From: Luscinia megarhynchos | Taxonomy: Eukaryota; Chordata; Aves; Passeriformes; Turdidae | Assembly: GCA_034336665.1 (NCBI GenBank) | Contig: JAPFBE010000003.1 | Location: 34,384,360 to 34,448,359 of the forward strand | Reading direction: 5' to 3' | Length of the DNA stretch: 64,000 bases | Shown here: positions 38,663-51,818 of the stretch, in pieces | Numbering within the stretch: the stretch's first letter is position 1 | Layout of the letters: every line of letters begins with the position of its first letter | Notes under the pieces: generated by a model | What the model saw: the letters and a program-made list of their open reading frames with translations, nothing else | Told to the model about the DNA's origin: nothing | The model's database searches: none | Made by a program: the position numbers and the translations under genes

Positions 38663-41600
38663 TAAACCAATAGGCAGCACTTTTATTCCACCTCACACTA
38701 AACAGCAAGAAGATATAGCTGTGTTTAATTTCTGTTGGGTGCTAAATAATTAAAATAATTTGAACGGAGCTTTCTTTTTAAGAAGCATAAAGGAACTTAG
38801 CAATTTAAACATATCAAGGGGAGGGAAAAAAAAAGAGCTTGAGGAATAAAAGCCCAAGAGCTTGCACTGGCTTGTTTGGCAGCTCTCTGCTGTTTCCAAT
38901 TCTTTTCTCTCAAGGCCTTTTCCCATAAATATACAAGGCATTTGAAACGAATGTGGTACACCGCGCACTGACTTCTAGGTGATTTGGAAGGATATGACCC
39001 TAAAATGCAATTTCTATTCCAAACTCCAGCCTTACATCTCCATCAGCCCCCTGGTAACTACAGTGTAAACAGCCAGCTCACTGACACTTGGTTTCCTGGT
39101 GGGGCTTTGACACCAGTTAGCACCTCTCCCAGAAAAAAATCCTAGTGATACAGAAGGTAAAAGGTGAACAGTTCCTTGCAAGAAGAGAAAAGTGAGCCCT
39201 TGCCAACTCTGCAAGCTGCACCAGCAGCTACTGCAGCCCTTACATCAGCATTTCTTTCGTTATTGCACTTGAAGCTTTGCAACTTCTTTTTTGCAACAAT
39301 AGAGAAAATCCAGCAGTGCTGAGGGTCACACCATCTTCATTTCAGCCACAGTGCTAACTCCCTCCCAAGGCATGCTAGGACATCTGGCCAACATGTCTGT
39401 GTCTGTGACCAGTGCTGCTGTCCCAGCAAAAGCCCAAACTCTGCTTCAGGCAGCTACCAGCATTCCCTGTTTCACTTGGGGAAACAGAAAACATTATCTT
39501 CCTGAATAAACTCATCTGCAAGTGCTGCCCTGCAGATCTTCATGGTAACTTTGCAGGGGAGTGCTTTGCCCAGCATGCACTACACCAGCACAGCCAGCCC
39601 CATGCAGGTTTATCCTGGAGGAGAGAAGCACTCAAGGTAAAAACCAGTAGCTGCAGTCAAACCTGAGGCACATGGGAGCACTGTCAGTGCCAGGAGGGAC
39701 ATCCAGAACAACTCTCCAGGATGGCATCACCTGCACTCCTGCGACAGCTGCGACATTTCTCTAGGGAGCACAGGCACTTTGCCAGCCCTTTATTTACTCA
39801 GCCCTTTCTGTAGTTGCAAGTGTCAGGAACTGGGCAGGAAGAAGAGGTCTCAGCATCTCCCCCTCCAAGCTGCCAGTGCCAAGCCAGAGGAGCACAATGC
39901 AAAACCATTTTGACACAGACCCTGGTGCCTTTGCAAGGAATAGATCACACCTGCAGAGAGGCTGCTGGCAGGACAGCCAGACACACCTGCCCACTGAGCC
40001 ACACTGCCTCAGTCCCCATCCCCTCAGAAAAAACTGGACTTCATTGCTAAATTGCAATCATTTTCTGTATACCTATGTGGGCATGTATATGTTTTTTCTT
40101 CTTTAGGGAAGAAAACAAATACTTTGATAATTTGAGTTAGAAAACTGGGAAAAAAACTATGGTTTTCACTTGTTAATTTTCACTTGTGCCTCACTAGAAT
40201 ACTTTATGATTTGTATTAATGAATAAATATTGAGAAAAAAAATCACTCTGAAAATTGATGTGGAAGAGATAGATATAAAATACAGTTAGTAGCAAAAAAT
40301 CCTCAATAAAAAAATAGAGGTCATTATATTAGAGCACAAACTAGTAAGTCCATATGCCACTGTAGTATAACCCTAACAGAGCCATTGCTCAAGCTGAAGT
40401 CCAGGCCTCAACACTGCCCACCTATTTTGTTGGTTTACATCCTCTTTCTTGTATCTTCAAATATCCCCTTCCTCCTTGGAAATAGATTGACTCCAAAAAG
40501 GAACACATGAGGACCACAGGAAGAATACATGCCTACAACCAAGTGCAAAGAACTCTGCTAGCACCTACTAGGCACTACTAATGGCAGCGTTTGCAGCTCT
40601 TGACACTTGCTTCTGACTCAAATTAGTTGCTCTTCAAATATCTGTATCATATAATTAGGAAGTACAGCATCATCGAGAGAACATGGATTTTGCATTTCTT
40701 GACCTTTTTCCTACTAATTTTCAGCAGACTATTTAATGTTAAAATTATACACCATGCAATGCAGTGATTCCAGTTAGGAATGCACAACCAAGACCAGCAT
40801 ATATAGGTAGTGGTATTAATTAGCATGAAAACATTCCAGTCAGCAGACTAGGTGATGTCTGTATTCACCTGGATGACTTTACTCATTAACAAGATGTTAT
40901 TTGGAAAAAATATGTTCAAGAAGTCCTTGTACCTCAGCTATAAGAAGTGTTTCATAGCACAAATGTCCCATCTCCAGTTACTGAGGTTATACCCAACTGC
41001 CAGAAAGACAACTGCAGGCACTCTGTTCACTGGGATGCATTCAGTGAAAAAATTACAAGGTCACCAGTGTGTCAGTCCTGATTGCAGAAATTATACTGCC
41101 AGTAATGTTTGGTTTACAAAGTAGTTTCATTCTGTGTCATTCCTACAATGTGCAGACTTTGATGAGCCATTTGCAGTGGTACCACTGAACTTTTTCTAAA
41201 GAATGAGGTCTGACTCCAACTCCTCTGTAATTTCCTTAGTCAGGACTGGTTGACATGCTTGTTAAAAAACACTGTTGAACAGAACTATCTGTTTCTGTTT
41301 TAAAAATAACCTTCCTAGAACAGAGCACACCTTGTGGGTTGGCTTTGTAAAGAGCACGGCCTTGGGGCCCTAATCAGCAGTTTTGGTACAAATGGCTGAT
41401 GTGGAGCATCACCTGCCTCCTGCTGCAGCACATCACACCTGCACAGCCAGAGCTGGCACTCTACCCTTGCCAGCAGCATAGCAGATTAAAAGCTTAATCC
41501 CAAATCCATTCAACACTCATAAGGTTCATTAACTTCAGTCCCTGGTTTGTACACAAGAGAAACAGCAGCATGAGATGTGAGGTCAGGAGGTGGCATGAGC

Positions 41601-44600
41601 TTTGCTTTGATTTGGCATGGCTTCGTTTCCTCACGCCAGTGAAGTTCACATCAGAGGGTAACTTGGTGCAGAGTTTACCAGGTGTTTAGTTATACCAACC
41701 ATGTTACCAGTGTGCCAACAAGAAAAAAAAATGTTTTAACTGTTCCCTCAAACTCCTCCTTTAGAAACAAGTTCAGTGCATTTTTTGGGCCCCAACTTGC
41801 CTTTTTTTTCTTTACCTCTCCAGGATAATTTAAAATATTGAGCAATGTTAGCAATCATGGTTAGGCATTCCTTCAGACAGCAAAATGTCCATGTCTCAGA
41901 AAGCATACCCTGGCAGAAAACAGGCACACAACAAAAAGCAGAAGTGTATCAGAGCCAAGCACTCTAACTCAGCTTTACACAACTCAGAGGATGTTTTGGG
42001 TAGGATGGGGGATGTAATTTTCTTGCCCAATGAATATTCTGTGAAGTATCAAAGCTCTCCTAGTAGAGCATAAATACAATGAAATGAAAACAAATGTCAT
42101 TATATTATTACAAAACTATGTCACTTTCTTTGTTCCTAAAAGCAATCCTATGTGAAGCAAAACTTTCCTGCTTTTTTGGTTATCTGCTTTGGGAACCACA
42201 GCTCTCAAATATTTTCTTTCCTTGCTGGCAGTATGTCCATTTGAATCTTGCTGTATTCCACCACATCTGCAGCTTTAATGCAGTAATTCGTACAATATGA
42301 CAAAGCCACAAACCCAAAATCACTGTCTGCAATGACATCTGTAATTCAGAAACTTTGAGGATAGAAAGCTTGAAACTGGCAGGTGACAGTTTCTGCAAAC
42401 ACTAAGAGAGGACTTTTTGTGTGTGTGTATACATAACATTTTTACTCTTAACTGCACAAATCTTGATCCTTGCCCTGTCTGTAAGGCAAGGCACACATAA
42501 TCTTACCAACACAGGTACCAAAGTATTTCCTAAGAATGCATTGTCCAATGAATTAAAAGTTTTACCACAACTGAATTGAATCAAGAACCACACATCAGTG
42601 CCCATGGAACTTCAACGCTACAGCACTGTGCAAGGGAGCTCCAAGTAAAGCATTTGTGGTGGGACAGTTACCTGCATGGTCTCAGAAAACTAACTTATTA
42701 CTTAGCTACTACAAAAAATATCTCTAAAAATAACATAATGGGGTCCCATGACTACTTCTACCTGCCTTCTGGCCATGCAAAATGTTAGGGGGCTGCTTCA
42801 GCACTCACATCTAAACCAAACAAGACTTCTGGTTGTGTAACTTGTCCTACACAGGCAGTCTCATGGTAGAGTCCACACAAGGTCCTGTGTGACTCAAGAC
42901 TTTAATCCACCCAATTGCCCTGTTGGTAAAGCTTTTACATTCCTCAGCTGAGTTTCTACAACCTCCAGTGCCTTCAGCTGAAATGTGGCTGTGTGGAATT
43001 TGGTTAAACAACTATTTTTATGGTGTAAAGGAACATTTATATTTTCTAGCTTATTTTCTTGAGTTGCAGCATCTCATCATTACCACCAGATACTACAGCT
43101 AACAAAGTTTGCTCTGTCACCTAAAAGAGATCTTAGGCCAAACAGCCCCAAAAGTGCAGAGATTAAGAGACTGCATAATTTGCTGCGAATCTGCACAACC
43201 AGCCATTGCTTGGCAGAGTGCTGACTTGAAGACAAAGACCATATATCCTTTGCAAAGATACCATCTGCCCATCATTAGACTCAAATGCACAGATGGAATC
43301 CATCACTTGGCTCTGAAATACATCACTGCTTCAGCTGCATGAGCAAAAAGCAAACTCCCAGCCTTCCACCTATAATAGTGTACCCCCATTTGCCTCCTTT
43401 CCTTTGTTCTACATTAACAAAGGAGCATAAGTTCCTGTTTACCAAGGAAGATCCATGCAATAGAGAAGCTCATTCACATCTGCTGAAGCTGTTGATTTTA
43501 TGCTTGTTATGATTAAATCATCAAAACTGAAACATCACACAAGCTGAATAATGACTAAGTAAAAGAGGGTTGTTATTTCACTTGTACCCTCACTGAAATA
43601 CCATAGATCTCATTCCATATTGCTTTGATGCAGGTAAGAGCACAAAATTAAGTGCTTACATTTAAGCCTTTTACTCAGAATTTTTCCTAAAAATGCAAAT
43701 ACTTACACTTCACATTCTCCCATATTTGGGCAAAATGCAGCTACAATTGCCTCTTTCAACAATAAAATAATTAAGCCTCCCAGCTTATGAAGTGTGGGGG
43801 AGAATATTTCTCTTACTTCTGAAGCTCACCTAAATTTGGGACTTGAGGTTTTCCAATAGCTTTTTTAGACAGAATAATTCTGTGGGTACTAACCCTTGAA
43901 AGATGGAAGACAAAATGGACACATGTAAAATAAAAAGTTGTAGTTGGCATTTCATACACAGTCCACTCCAAAATACCATTATTTAAAAGATATTAAAAGA
44001 GACACACTTGTGATGCTGGTATTTTTAGAGAGTCTGAAGGCAGAGCTTGCAAAATGGATTGCTTTTGTGATAAGGTCCCTAAATCTGTACTTAGACACCT
44101 AAGTCAAGGAGTTAGTGCGTAGACTCTGCAGACTCCTTTTAAGGCCACATTTTGTATCATTTTAATCTTAGTCTAAATATAAATCAAAAATGAACAAATC
44201 ATTTTGTAGTCCCGTTGTTTGCAAGCTTATCACCCGGCAGTGTCACCATCTGCACAATCTTCTACTAGGGGTGACCAATCAGCCCAGGCAAGAAGTAGAA
44301 CCATGGCAAAGGCTCTGGCCCATCCCCTTCCTTCAGGCATGTGCAGACCAGAAAGCAGCCCCAGCAACACGAAAACACAGGGAAAACACTCTGGAGGAAT
44401 CTGTTTTCCCTCTGCGGAGCACAGCAACTTTCCTAAACAGCCTAGAGAAAAGGCAGAAGTGCAGCCAACAAAATAACTTCGGGGACTGAGCTGATCTCCT
44501 CACTGCTGTCTCTGGGATGAAATGTTATCTTCCATCAGCTCTAGCATGCATTGCCAAAAAAGGCACAAAAAGCGTATTGCAATGGTCTTAACAACTGACA

Positions 44601-47600
44601 AATAGTTTTATGTGTTACCTCTGAATTTATCTCTCCAGAAAGAACGGTGAAATCTTTGTGAGTATTGATGAAGGGGAGGCGGGGTGGTGTGGGCAGAGCA
44701 TGCGCCAGACTACAGCAGAACTCGTTCATGTTAGCACTTTAAGCCCATTTGGCTTTGAGTCATACCTTCAGATACAACACGCACAAGGCTGTGCTTTTCT
44801 CACTTAATTCCTCTGAGCAGGTACACAGGAATCTCCGAGCAGCAATGCCAGCCTCACATTCGCAACACCGCGGGGCAAACGCCGTATTATCCTCAACCCA
44901 CTGCTCCTGTGAACCAGGCAGCAAATCGTGAGCAGAGCAGGTGAACTGCCTGCATTCACCAAGGCTTGAAAACATGCAGGTCACATTCTCCTATTCCTAC
45001 ACTTTGAATACAAGAGGCACACAGCAGATTACACAGCAAAGAGCAGCACCCATGTGCTTTCTGCTTGCATAGGAAATAAAGTGGTGCTTAGAATGAGGGA
45101 CTAGAAGGGATGTATTCTCCACTCATCCCAGACTGGCTTTCTCACAGATTTACAGCCTGTGGGCAAGCTCTTGGACTGCATGTGAATGTTTATCCATGTA
45201 GATCAGTGTGTCAAAATATCACCCAGAAACAGCTCTCTCAGCCCACTCCCACAGGCTGGAGGCCAGGTCACAGTAAGAGCTTGAATCTCTCTTCTTTTCC
45301 AGTACCTCATTAATGAGACCTCCTCCGTGGCCATTTGGGAGTGAGGAGTCTTTTGAAGTTAACAGAGCTCATTGCCAGCAGCATGTGAACACCAAAAAGT
45401 GTGTAAAACAACTGTTTTACAGAGCTCTAAAATGTCAGACTACAGGAAGGTTAGTCATTTAGCATTTTTAAATGCGATCAGGATTTTGGACAGGAATTGG
45501 AGACTTTTCAGTATATTCCCTAGATGTATCCTATCTGTTCCCATAAGGAAAGCAATTGCATTTTTCACATTTTTTATTAAATTCCTTCTGTTCATCTAAG
45601 TTTTGCTGTGTGTTCAAGCAACTTTTATTTGGTGCCAAACCACTGAGTGCATCCCAGAGCACAAACTCACACCAAACTGCGCTACCACCCGTAACACAGA
45701 ACTGTGCACTGCTTGCAAAAGCAATTTATTTTTGTCTCACACACACATCAGAAGGTCATGTTTGAGAAGATGAAGGTTTCCCTTGGAGCACTGCATTCAC
45801 GACATGGGACAGGACGTTTCTGGCATGAGCTCTCCTGATGCTGACTTGACATCTTCCTTGTTATGACTGCAAATTCCTATCACTGTAAACTTCACTGATG
45901 ACTCATGAGAAAAAAAGCAAACAAAAAAGCAAAAAGAAAGGGAGAATGAAACCCTTTCAACTGCAGTGTCTGTAAAGACACGGTGATACACAAAATGTCT
46001 CAAATTTAAAAGCAAAGCAGTATCTACTGGAGAAATAAAAGAATTAATTTTTCATTCCTAACTGCAAGTATTTGGGGACAATAAACAGACAGAATATTGT
46101 ATGTAATCAGGGAAACTCCTTTTTAAAAATAACCTTATTCTGCATTGTTTGGGGAAGCACTGTTGAACATGACATCATGCATAATCAGCTACAGACAAAT
46201 ACAATCATATTTTCAGTGAACTAAGCAAAACAAATGGATTAATTCTCTATAGATATATCTAAATTGTGAGGCCATCACAAAAAGTTTACAGATGCATTTT
46301 AATTATCTTCTATCTAAGACTGTTAAAATAAAGACATTTCTTATTAATTTCAAGTGAAAGTATCATTTCAAATGAAAGTATCCCCTCCTGTCTCTTATAC
46401 TTACAAACAGGACTGCCCTACAGCTTCTGATAGCTGAATCCTGGTGCACCTTTAACCATGGCATTAATGCCAGGATAACCACTGTAAATGTTACCCCCAA
46501 AATACCTAACAAAAAAGGAACTCAAGTTTTACTGTCTATATAAAATATTTATTTAAATGTCACAGGACACTCTTTTTCTGTGTCAGTATTAAACACATAG
46601 CTATTCGAATAATCACAAAATTTCCCAGGCACAGCTTCAGCCTAGAGCACAAACCAGTATCTTTACCTTAAACCCTTACCTAAGGCAAGCAGCACAGATA
46701 CTATTTCTACCCTGACATGCTCATTATGCCTTTAACTCTGAGTGTAGTTTCCCAGCTGTGCTGAGCTCAACTCCCCATCTTATTCCCTCTACACAGGCAA
46801 TTTTGGTCCCATTGAGCCACGTGTGTCCCAGTGTACAACACTGTGGGGAGAGGAACCACCAGCTCTGCCTTCTCACACCATGGCACAGGTGCTGTAGTCC
46901 CTGTGGACTGGAGTAAGAACCTAGATTAAACCCTTTTTAAACTGAATTTTATCTGCTCTCAAAGAAGTTTCTCTATAAGGGAAGAAGCTGGAGTCCCTAC
47001 TGCTTCTACCCAGGATTCTGCCCAGGCAGGGCCAGGGAGAGGAGACAGGATGGAGGATTTGGCAAACTCAAGTCACTGGAAATAGGTAATTGTGATGCAA
47101 GGAAACCAGCACACGTGTGTAGCAGGTAATTTCAGGTCTTTCAAAACCTCTGAAAAAAGTTACATCTGATCACCATTTCAAAGCACTGCAGATGGCAGCA
47201 TCACTTTTGTGATCTTGTGGCAGCAAGAGAAATCAATACCACTCAGTGTGAAAAATGTCAGCAGAAATGCTCAAAAATCTTAATATTTTAACAGTTCCGA
47301 AGTTCTGAGGGACTCTTATTTCAAAGTAGTTGCTGCAACAGCCTTTGAATTTTGAAAAATATGCAAGTCCAGTTGTGTTTTTAAAACAGAAGGTAAGCTC
47401 AAAGACAGTGGTTTGTTTTTGTTTTTTTTTTAATGCTAAACTCAATTCCCTTGTGGTATTTTAACCCAATGGCAGGGGCACTGAAAGGGACTCCAACAAC
47501 AGTAAAAATATATTTAATTGATTTTATTGTTCAATCTAAAGGAAATTCTTTTGTACTTAAAAACAACAGCAATATAAACTGCAACTGCAGAGACCTTTGA

Positions 47601-50419
47601 AATTACACTTTAAATAGTATCATTGAGACATGCTTTACTGATGTGCTCTTAAGGCAAACGTAAAATGAAGCTGTATCTTTAAATTCTCTCTACAGCACCA
47701 AATGTTCCTAGAAAAGCAAAACCAATTTCCATAATTTCCCTATGTCCTCTAAAAATGTTTTCAATTTAGCAGAATATTAATTTGGAGGAGATAAGGCAAG
47801 ACAGACCACATAGACTGGTCCAAAGGGGGAAAAAAAAAGTAAAAACCATAAAACTTAAAGAGACCATGAGAGTCCTTTCAGCAGAGCTAAAACTACAGTC
47901 TAGACTACCAGGACCACCAGATCTTCAGCAGGACACTCAGAAATGGAGACTACTAAAAGGAGGATGATGTGCAGAGACTAAAATGTATTTTTCCAGTGTA
48001 AAGTTTCCTTTACCCAGTTGTCATGGAGTATGTAAAGTAACTACTTTTGTGTTCATACACATGCACTTCCCCTCCTTCAGAAATTATGTCCTCAAGCAAC
48101 TCCTTCTTTTTAAGGTGGACAAAAATCTAGAACTACATGCACTTTTAAGTTTTCGGCAGTCCTATAAAACATTACAAATAACCAATTTGTGTTTCTTTTG
48201 CTTTCAATATTTGTGCCTGCTTACAAATACTCCTGTAAAGCTAACTAGACACCATGACACTGGTTAAAGAAATTAAACTAATAGACTGCTTCAACAGAAA
48301 CTTAAAACAGTACACCCTATCTATAAATAATACAGAACTTTATTGCCCTCCTTTAAACCAAAGCACTTCAGACATTGTGTGCTGGAAAAATTCACCTTTT
48401 TGACTTCAATATGATTCAGGCTTTTTTCTTTGTCTTCATATAATCCCTGATGGCCGGTGAAATTCATGCAAGAGTCGGTCAGAAACACAAAACTCCCTTT
48501 AGTTACACTGTTACCCCAAGAAACCTCACCCAGCCGACTGAGTTTTAATTCTGAATTGGCAATACATTCTTCTTTTGACACAGAGCACGCACTTTGAGAG
48601 CCTGTTCAAAAATTCACTTTTTCACCATGAAAGTACTCAAAAGCTGAAGTGTGTTCCTCTATTGCCCCTCCAAAAAGATGTCTCAGCCGTACTGAAAAGG
48701 AAACGTTAGGCTGTGGATTCAAAGTAGCTGTCAAGAAACACAAACACAAAGTTGACTTAATAGTGTTATTAGGAAATGTGTTCTGGGCCCACCCTTGGCA
48801 GTAACACCAGGGTTAACTCAAGTTGTAGCAATATTTAAAACAGCTCTGCAATTTTCCTTCTCCACCCAACTAAACAACAGAAAATCTTGTCAATAAATGA
48901 AAAACACCACACATATTTAAGCGACAGAAACCATCTAAACTTCCAAAATTTTTCATCCTCGTTTTTTTTAATCCAAAAGATTTGTACATCATTTTTAAAA
49001 AATAACTTACAAGATCAAAAGGAAAATAAATGCATAGCTTTAAATCCTTAGAATACAACCTCCCTCTGCTGCGGAAGAGTTCATAGTCATAAAGTGCTGC
49101 AGATATGACCACACATCAGACAAATAATCTAGTAACTAACTTATTTTTCTGGTTTATTTAACAATATTCCAGGCTTAGAACATTAAATAAAAAAATTCAC
49201 AGACAATGGGTAAGACTAACAATGATTTTGCTTGTTTTTTTTCTTTTTTCTTCTCCTTTTTTTAAAAGAATGCTGAGACACATCAATTGAACCAACTACA
49301 ATTTTATTTTGGATACCAAAAAATAAAAAGAAGCTGGAAGGAAGAGAGTAGTGCATTGCACTGATCTCAGTAAAACTGCTTGTAAATGTCACTGTTTACG
49401 TTCAGCCCTAGAAGGATGAAGATGGATACAGTGCTGCCAACAGGGGAAGGCCAAGTGCGGACCAAGGGTGCTCTGGGCTTTGCCTGGATTGTGAGGGCAC
49501 AGCTTTAGATCACTCTCACATAAGACAAGATCCACACACCTCACACCAGCATTTGTGCAGGTCCTGGAGGGAGGGCTTGCAGTGGTGGTAACAGCTGCTG
49601 CAAGTGATGACCATAAAAACCAAGAGCTCTTCCTGCAGACTGCTGGGGTGTCACAGGAGGTACCTCGGTCCTTCCATGATTTGATTTTGTTGCCCTCACA
49701 GATAGCCTATATACTTGTGGGATTTTAGGCCAAGCCTGCATTTTGCACCTCGGGCAAACATATACACCTCTTCAGTGGACATGGAGAGTAGCAACATTCA
49801 ACAGGATACACAGTGCATGTACTTTGTACAAGTGCAATTCAGTTTTCAGGAGGCTGGAAAGTGAAACCACAGGCTTCCTAACAGCCAAACACAGGCCACA
49901 GAACCTGCTAACTGCGTTTTTCCCAGGCTTAAACATTTTCGTTTATGTAGTTGCAATTACTTACTTCTCTGTTCCTTCAGCCTACCCTCTGTCCTTTCTT
50001 CTCCCTCACCCATCCCTTCCCACCACCAACAAAGAATACAGAGGCCTCCAAAAACTATTATACCAAGCCATAAACAAGCAGTTTGGCAATAGACTAAATT
50101 CTATTGCCATTCTCATATTTGTATGTTCCTACTGTCTGTGCCCTTTTTACAACAATGTCCATGGGTGCCATCGTGATGAAAAACCCCAACTTTCTTCCTC
50201 CAGAACAGTAACAGACAGATATTGCTCAACACAGCTGTAGACTAACACTGAGGTGGGGGGTGAGACACCAGTAACAGAAATAAAACCCCAAGCAAACCAT
50301 GATTGTAACTGGAAAATGCCAGGAGTATTCCATTGCACCTCAGAAAATGTGCTGCATCCTACTTTGTGTCTAGTGTGAACTCTGATCATGTTTATGACCT
50401 GCAGTATTTCATAAGAGAT

Positions 50420-50430
50420 GGGGGGGGGGG
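50420..50430 (+). repeat. G11 homopolymer
   Basis: Eleven consecutive G on the plus strand, about 1.4 kb past the ZBED1 stop codon. In a minus-strand transcript it would read as C11. Confidence 0.9.
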
Positions 50431-51611
50431 TCTCAGGTTGGTTTCCTTTCTTTTCTCTTGTTTGTCAAGTTCTCAAAAGGGCTTAAAACACTTATGCTTG
50501 GAGACACAAAGGGAGTAGTTACAATACACAACTAATCAGAAACAGTACTCAAACATTAGACTGGACAAGACTGAAGTCCACTCTACAAACTGAATCAAAA
50601 AGAAAAGGTGAAAAAAGTTTTTAAGTGCTAGCATAACAAAAACAATGTTAAAGATTCACTAAATATGTGTGAAGAAATAGAGGGGTCCCCTTCTTTTAAA
50701 TATATTTACATAATATTAAAGCTTTTTATTTTGCTTTTCTTGCCAACACCATTTTCTAGCTACCCTGGGCAAAGTCCCCATTAAATGAAGAGGTTAAGGA
50801 TTTTATAACACAGACAAACCGTTAGACCCGTGGCCTGTAGACGTCTCCCTGCCCTCTCCTTCCCTCTCTCCCTTACCAAAGGGCTGATGCTGTGCCTGCT
50901 ACACACCATGTGGCATCAGCCATGGCATTGGCACAAGGCAAAGGCAACACAACACTGCCTCCACCCCACACTTGGTTCCCACTTAGCAAAAGCACAAGAG
51001 ACTACAATCAGGTCTTGCTTAAACACAAAGCAAAACAAACAAAAAAACCAATTTTGCCATTTAGCTGAAGTTAAATGGTAAAACTGGACTAATGTGGACA
51101 CAGCAATACCAGTTTAAGTGTTTATACCACTTACACTGCACTGGAAAGGAAAATAAATTATCCTGGTATAAATGCATCCTCACTACAGCCTATGCCAGCA
51201 CAGTATCAGTTAAAATAATAACACATCAGTCCCCTAACCAACAGAATTATACCAGCTGAACTTTTCTAGCATAGACCAGACCTAAGACATGAGGTAGTGA
51301 AAATCAGGCTCAAGATCTTTTTTCATTCCATAGCAATAATATATTCTAAAAATATTCACTGCTCAGATCTATGGATTTTAAAAATGTTTTAAAATCCAAA
51401 ATTTAAAGCTAGCATCCTGAGTCACACAGGATTTACAAATGGAGGCATAAATTTTAAAAACTTCCTCGAGATCCTAACTCAGGAAAATAATTTTATGATA
51501 GAAAGCACATAAGCATGTGTTTGTCTCCCACTGAAATAAGTGGAAAGGAAGCACATGGATAAGTGCTTTCTGAAATCTGGGCCACAGTCAGAAACCATGG
51601 TCTTTGCAGAA

Positions 51612-51617
51612 TTTATT
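51612..51617 (-). terminator. ZBED1: Candidate ZBED1 polyadenylation signal
   Basis: AATAAA on the minus strand (tttatt on plus), about 200 nt past the ZBED1 stop codon, the nearest canonical hexamer. Some GU-rich sequence follows. Other AATAAA hexamers lie further on, for example at 50725-50730, and human ZBED1 has a longer 3' UTR as I recall. This may therefore be only a proximal site or unused. Confidence 0.3.
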
Positions 51618-51818
51618 TCCTCATTCATTTCAGTGCTGTTTGATCATAAGTCATTCATGTTTTAAGACAGTGGGAAAAACACAGACAATGGAAGCTAAAT
51701 CAAGTTTGTTACAACTGTTCAATATTTACAGCATTCATAGGATAAAACAGAAGAATTTTTGGTAACTTAAGACAAATACCTCTTTTTCTTTGTCATTAAA
51801 TGTACCACAGCAGTCCTG

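Larger units (their letters stand above)
24281..51818 (-). other. DHRSX: DHRSX intron 1, portion downstream of ZBED1
   Basis: This 27.5-kb stretch lies between the ZBED1 stop codon and DHRSX exon 2. Its first part on the minus strand must include the ZBED1 3' UTR. Otherwise it holds a polypurine block (34022-34549), two plus-oriented CR1 copies (34755-35784 and 38440-38662), a (TTTG)n run (32293-32312), a G11 run (50420-50430), short CA/TG runs (about 36283-36297 and 42417-42430) and AT-rich sequence. Slightly GC-richer islets at about 24800-25200, 26950-27130, 29090-29980 and 39400-40050 have short open frames on both strands but no recognisable protein. No RNA gene was seen. Confidence 0.8.

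Noticed and set aside
49541..50240. Open frames (66 codons minus, 165 codons plus) in the ZBED1 3' flank, considered as a separate small gene
   Set aside because: No recognised domain; the region may be 3' UTR or intron, and nothing in the sequence separates a gene from chance.
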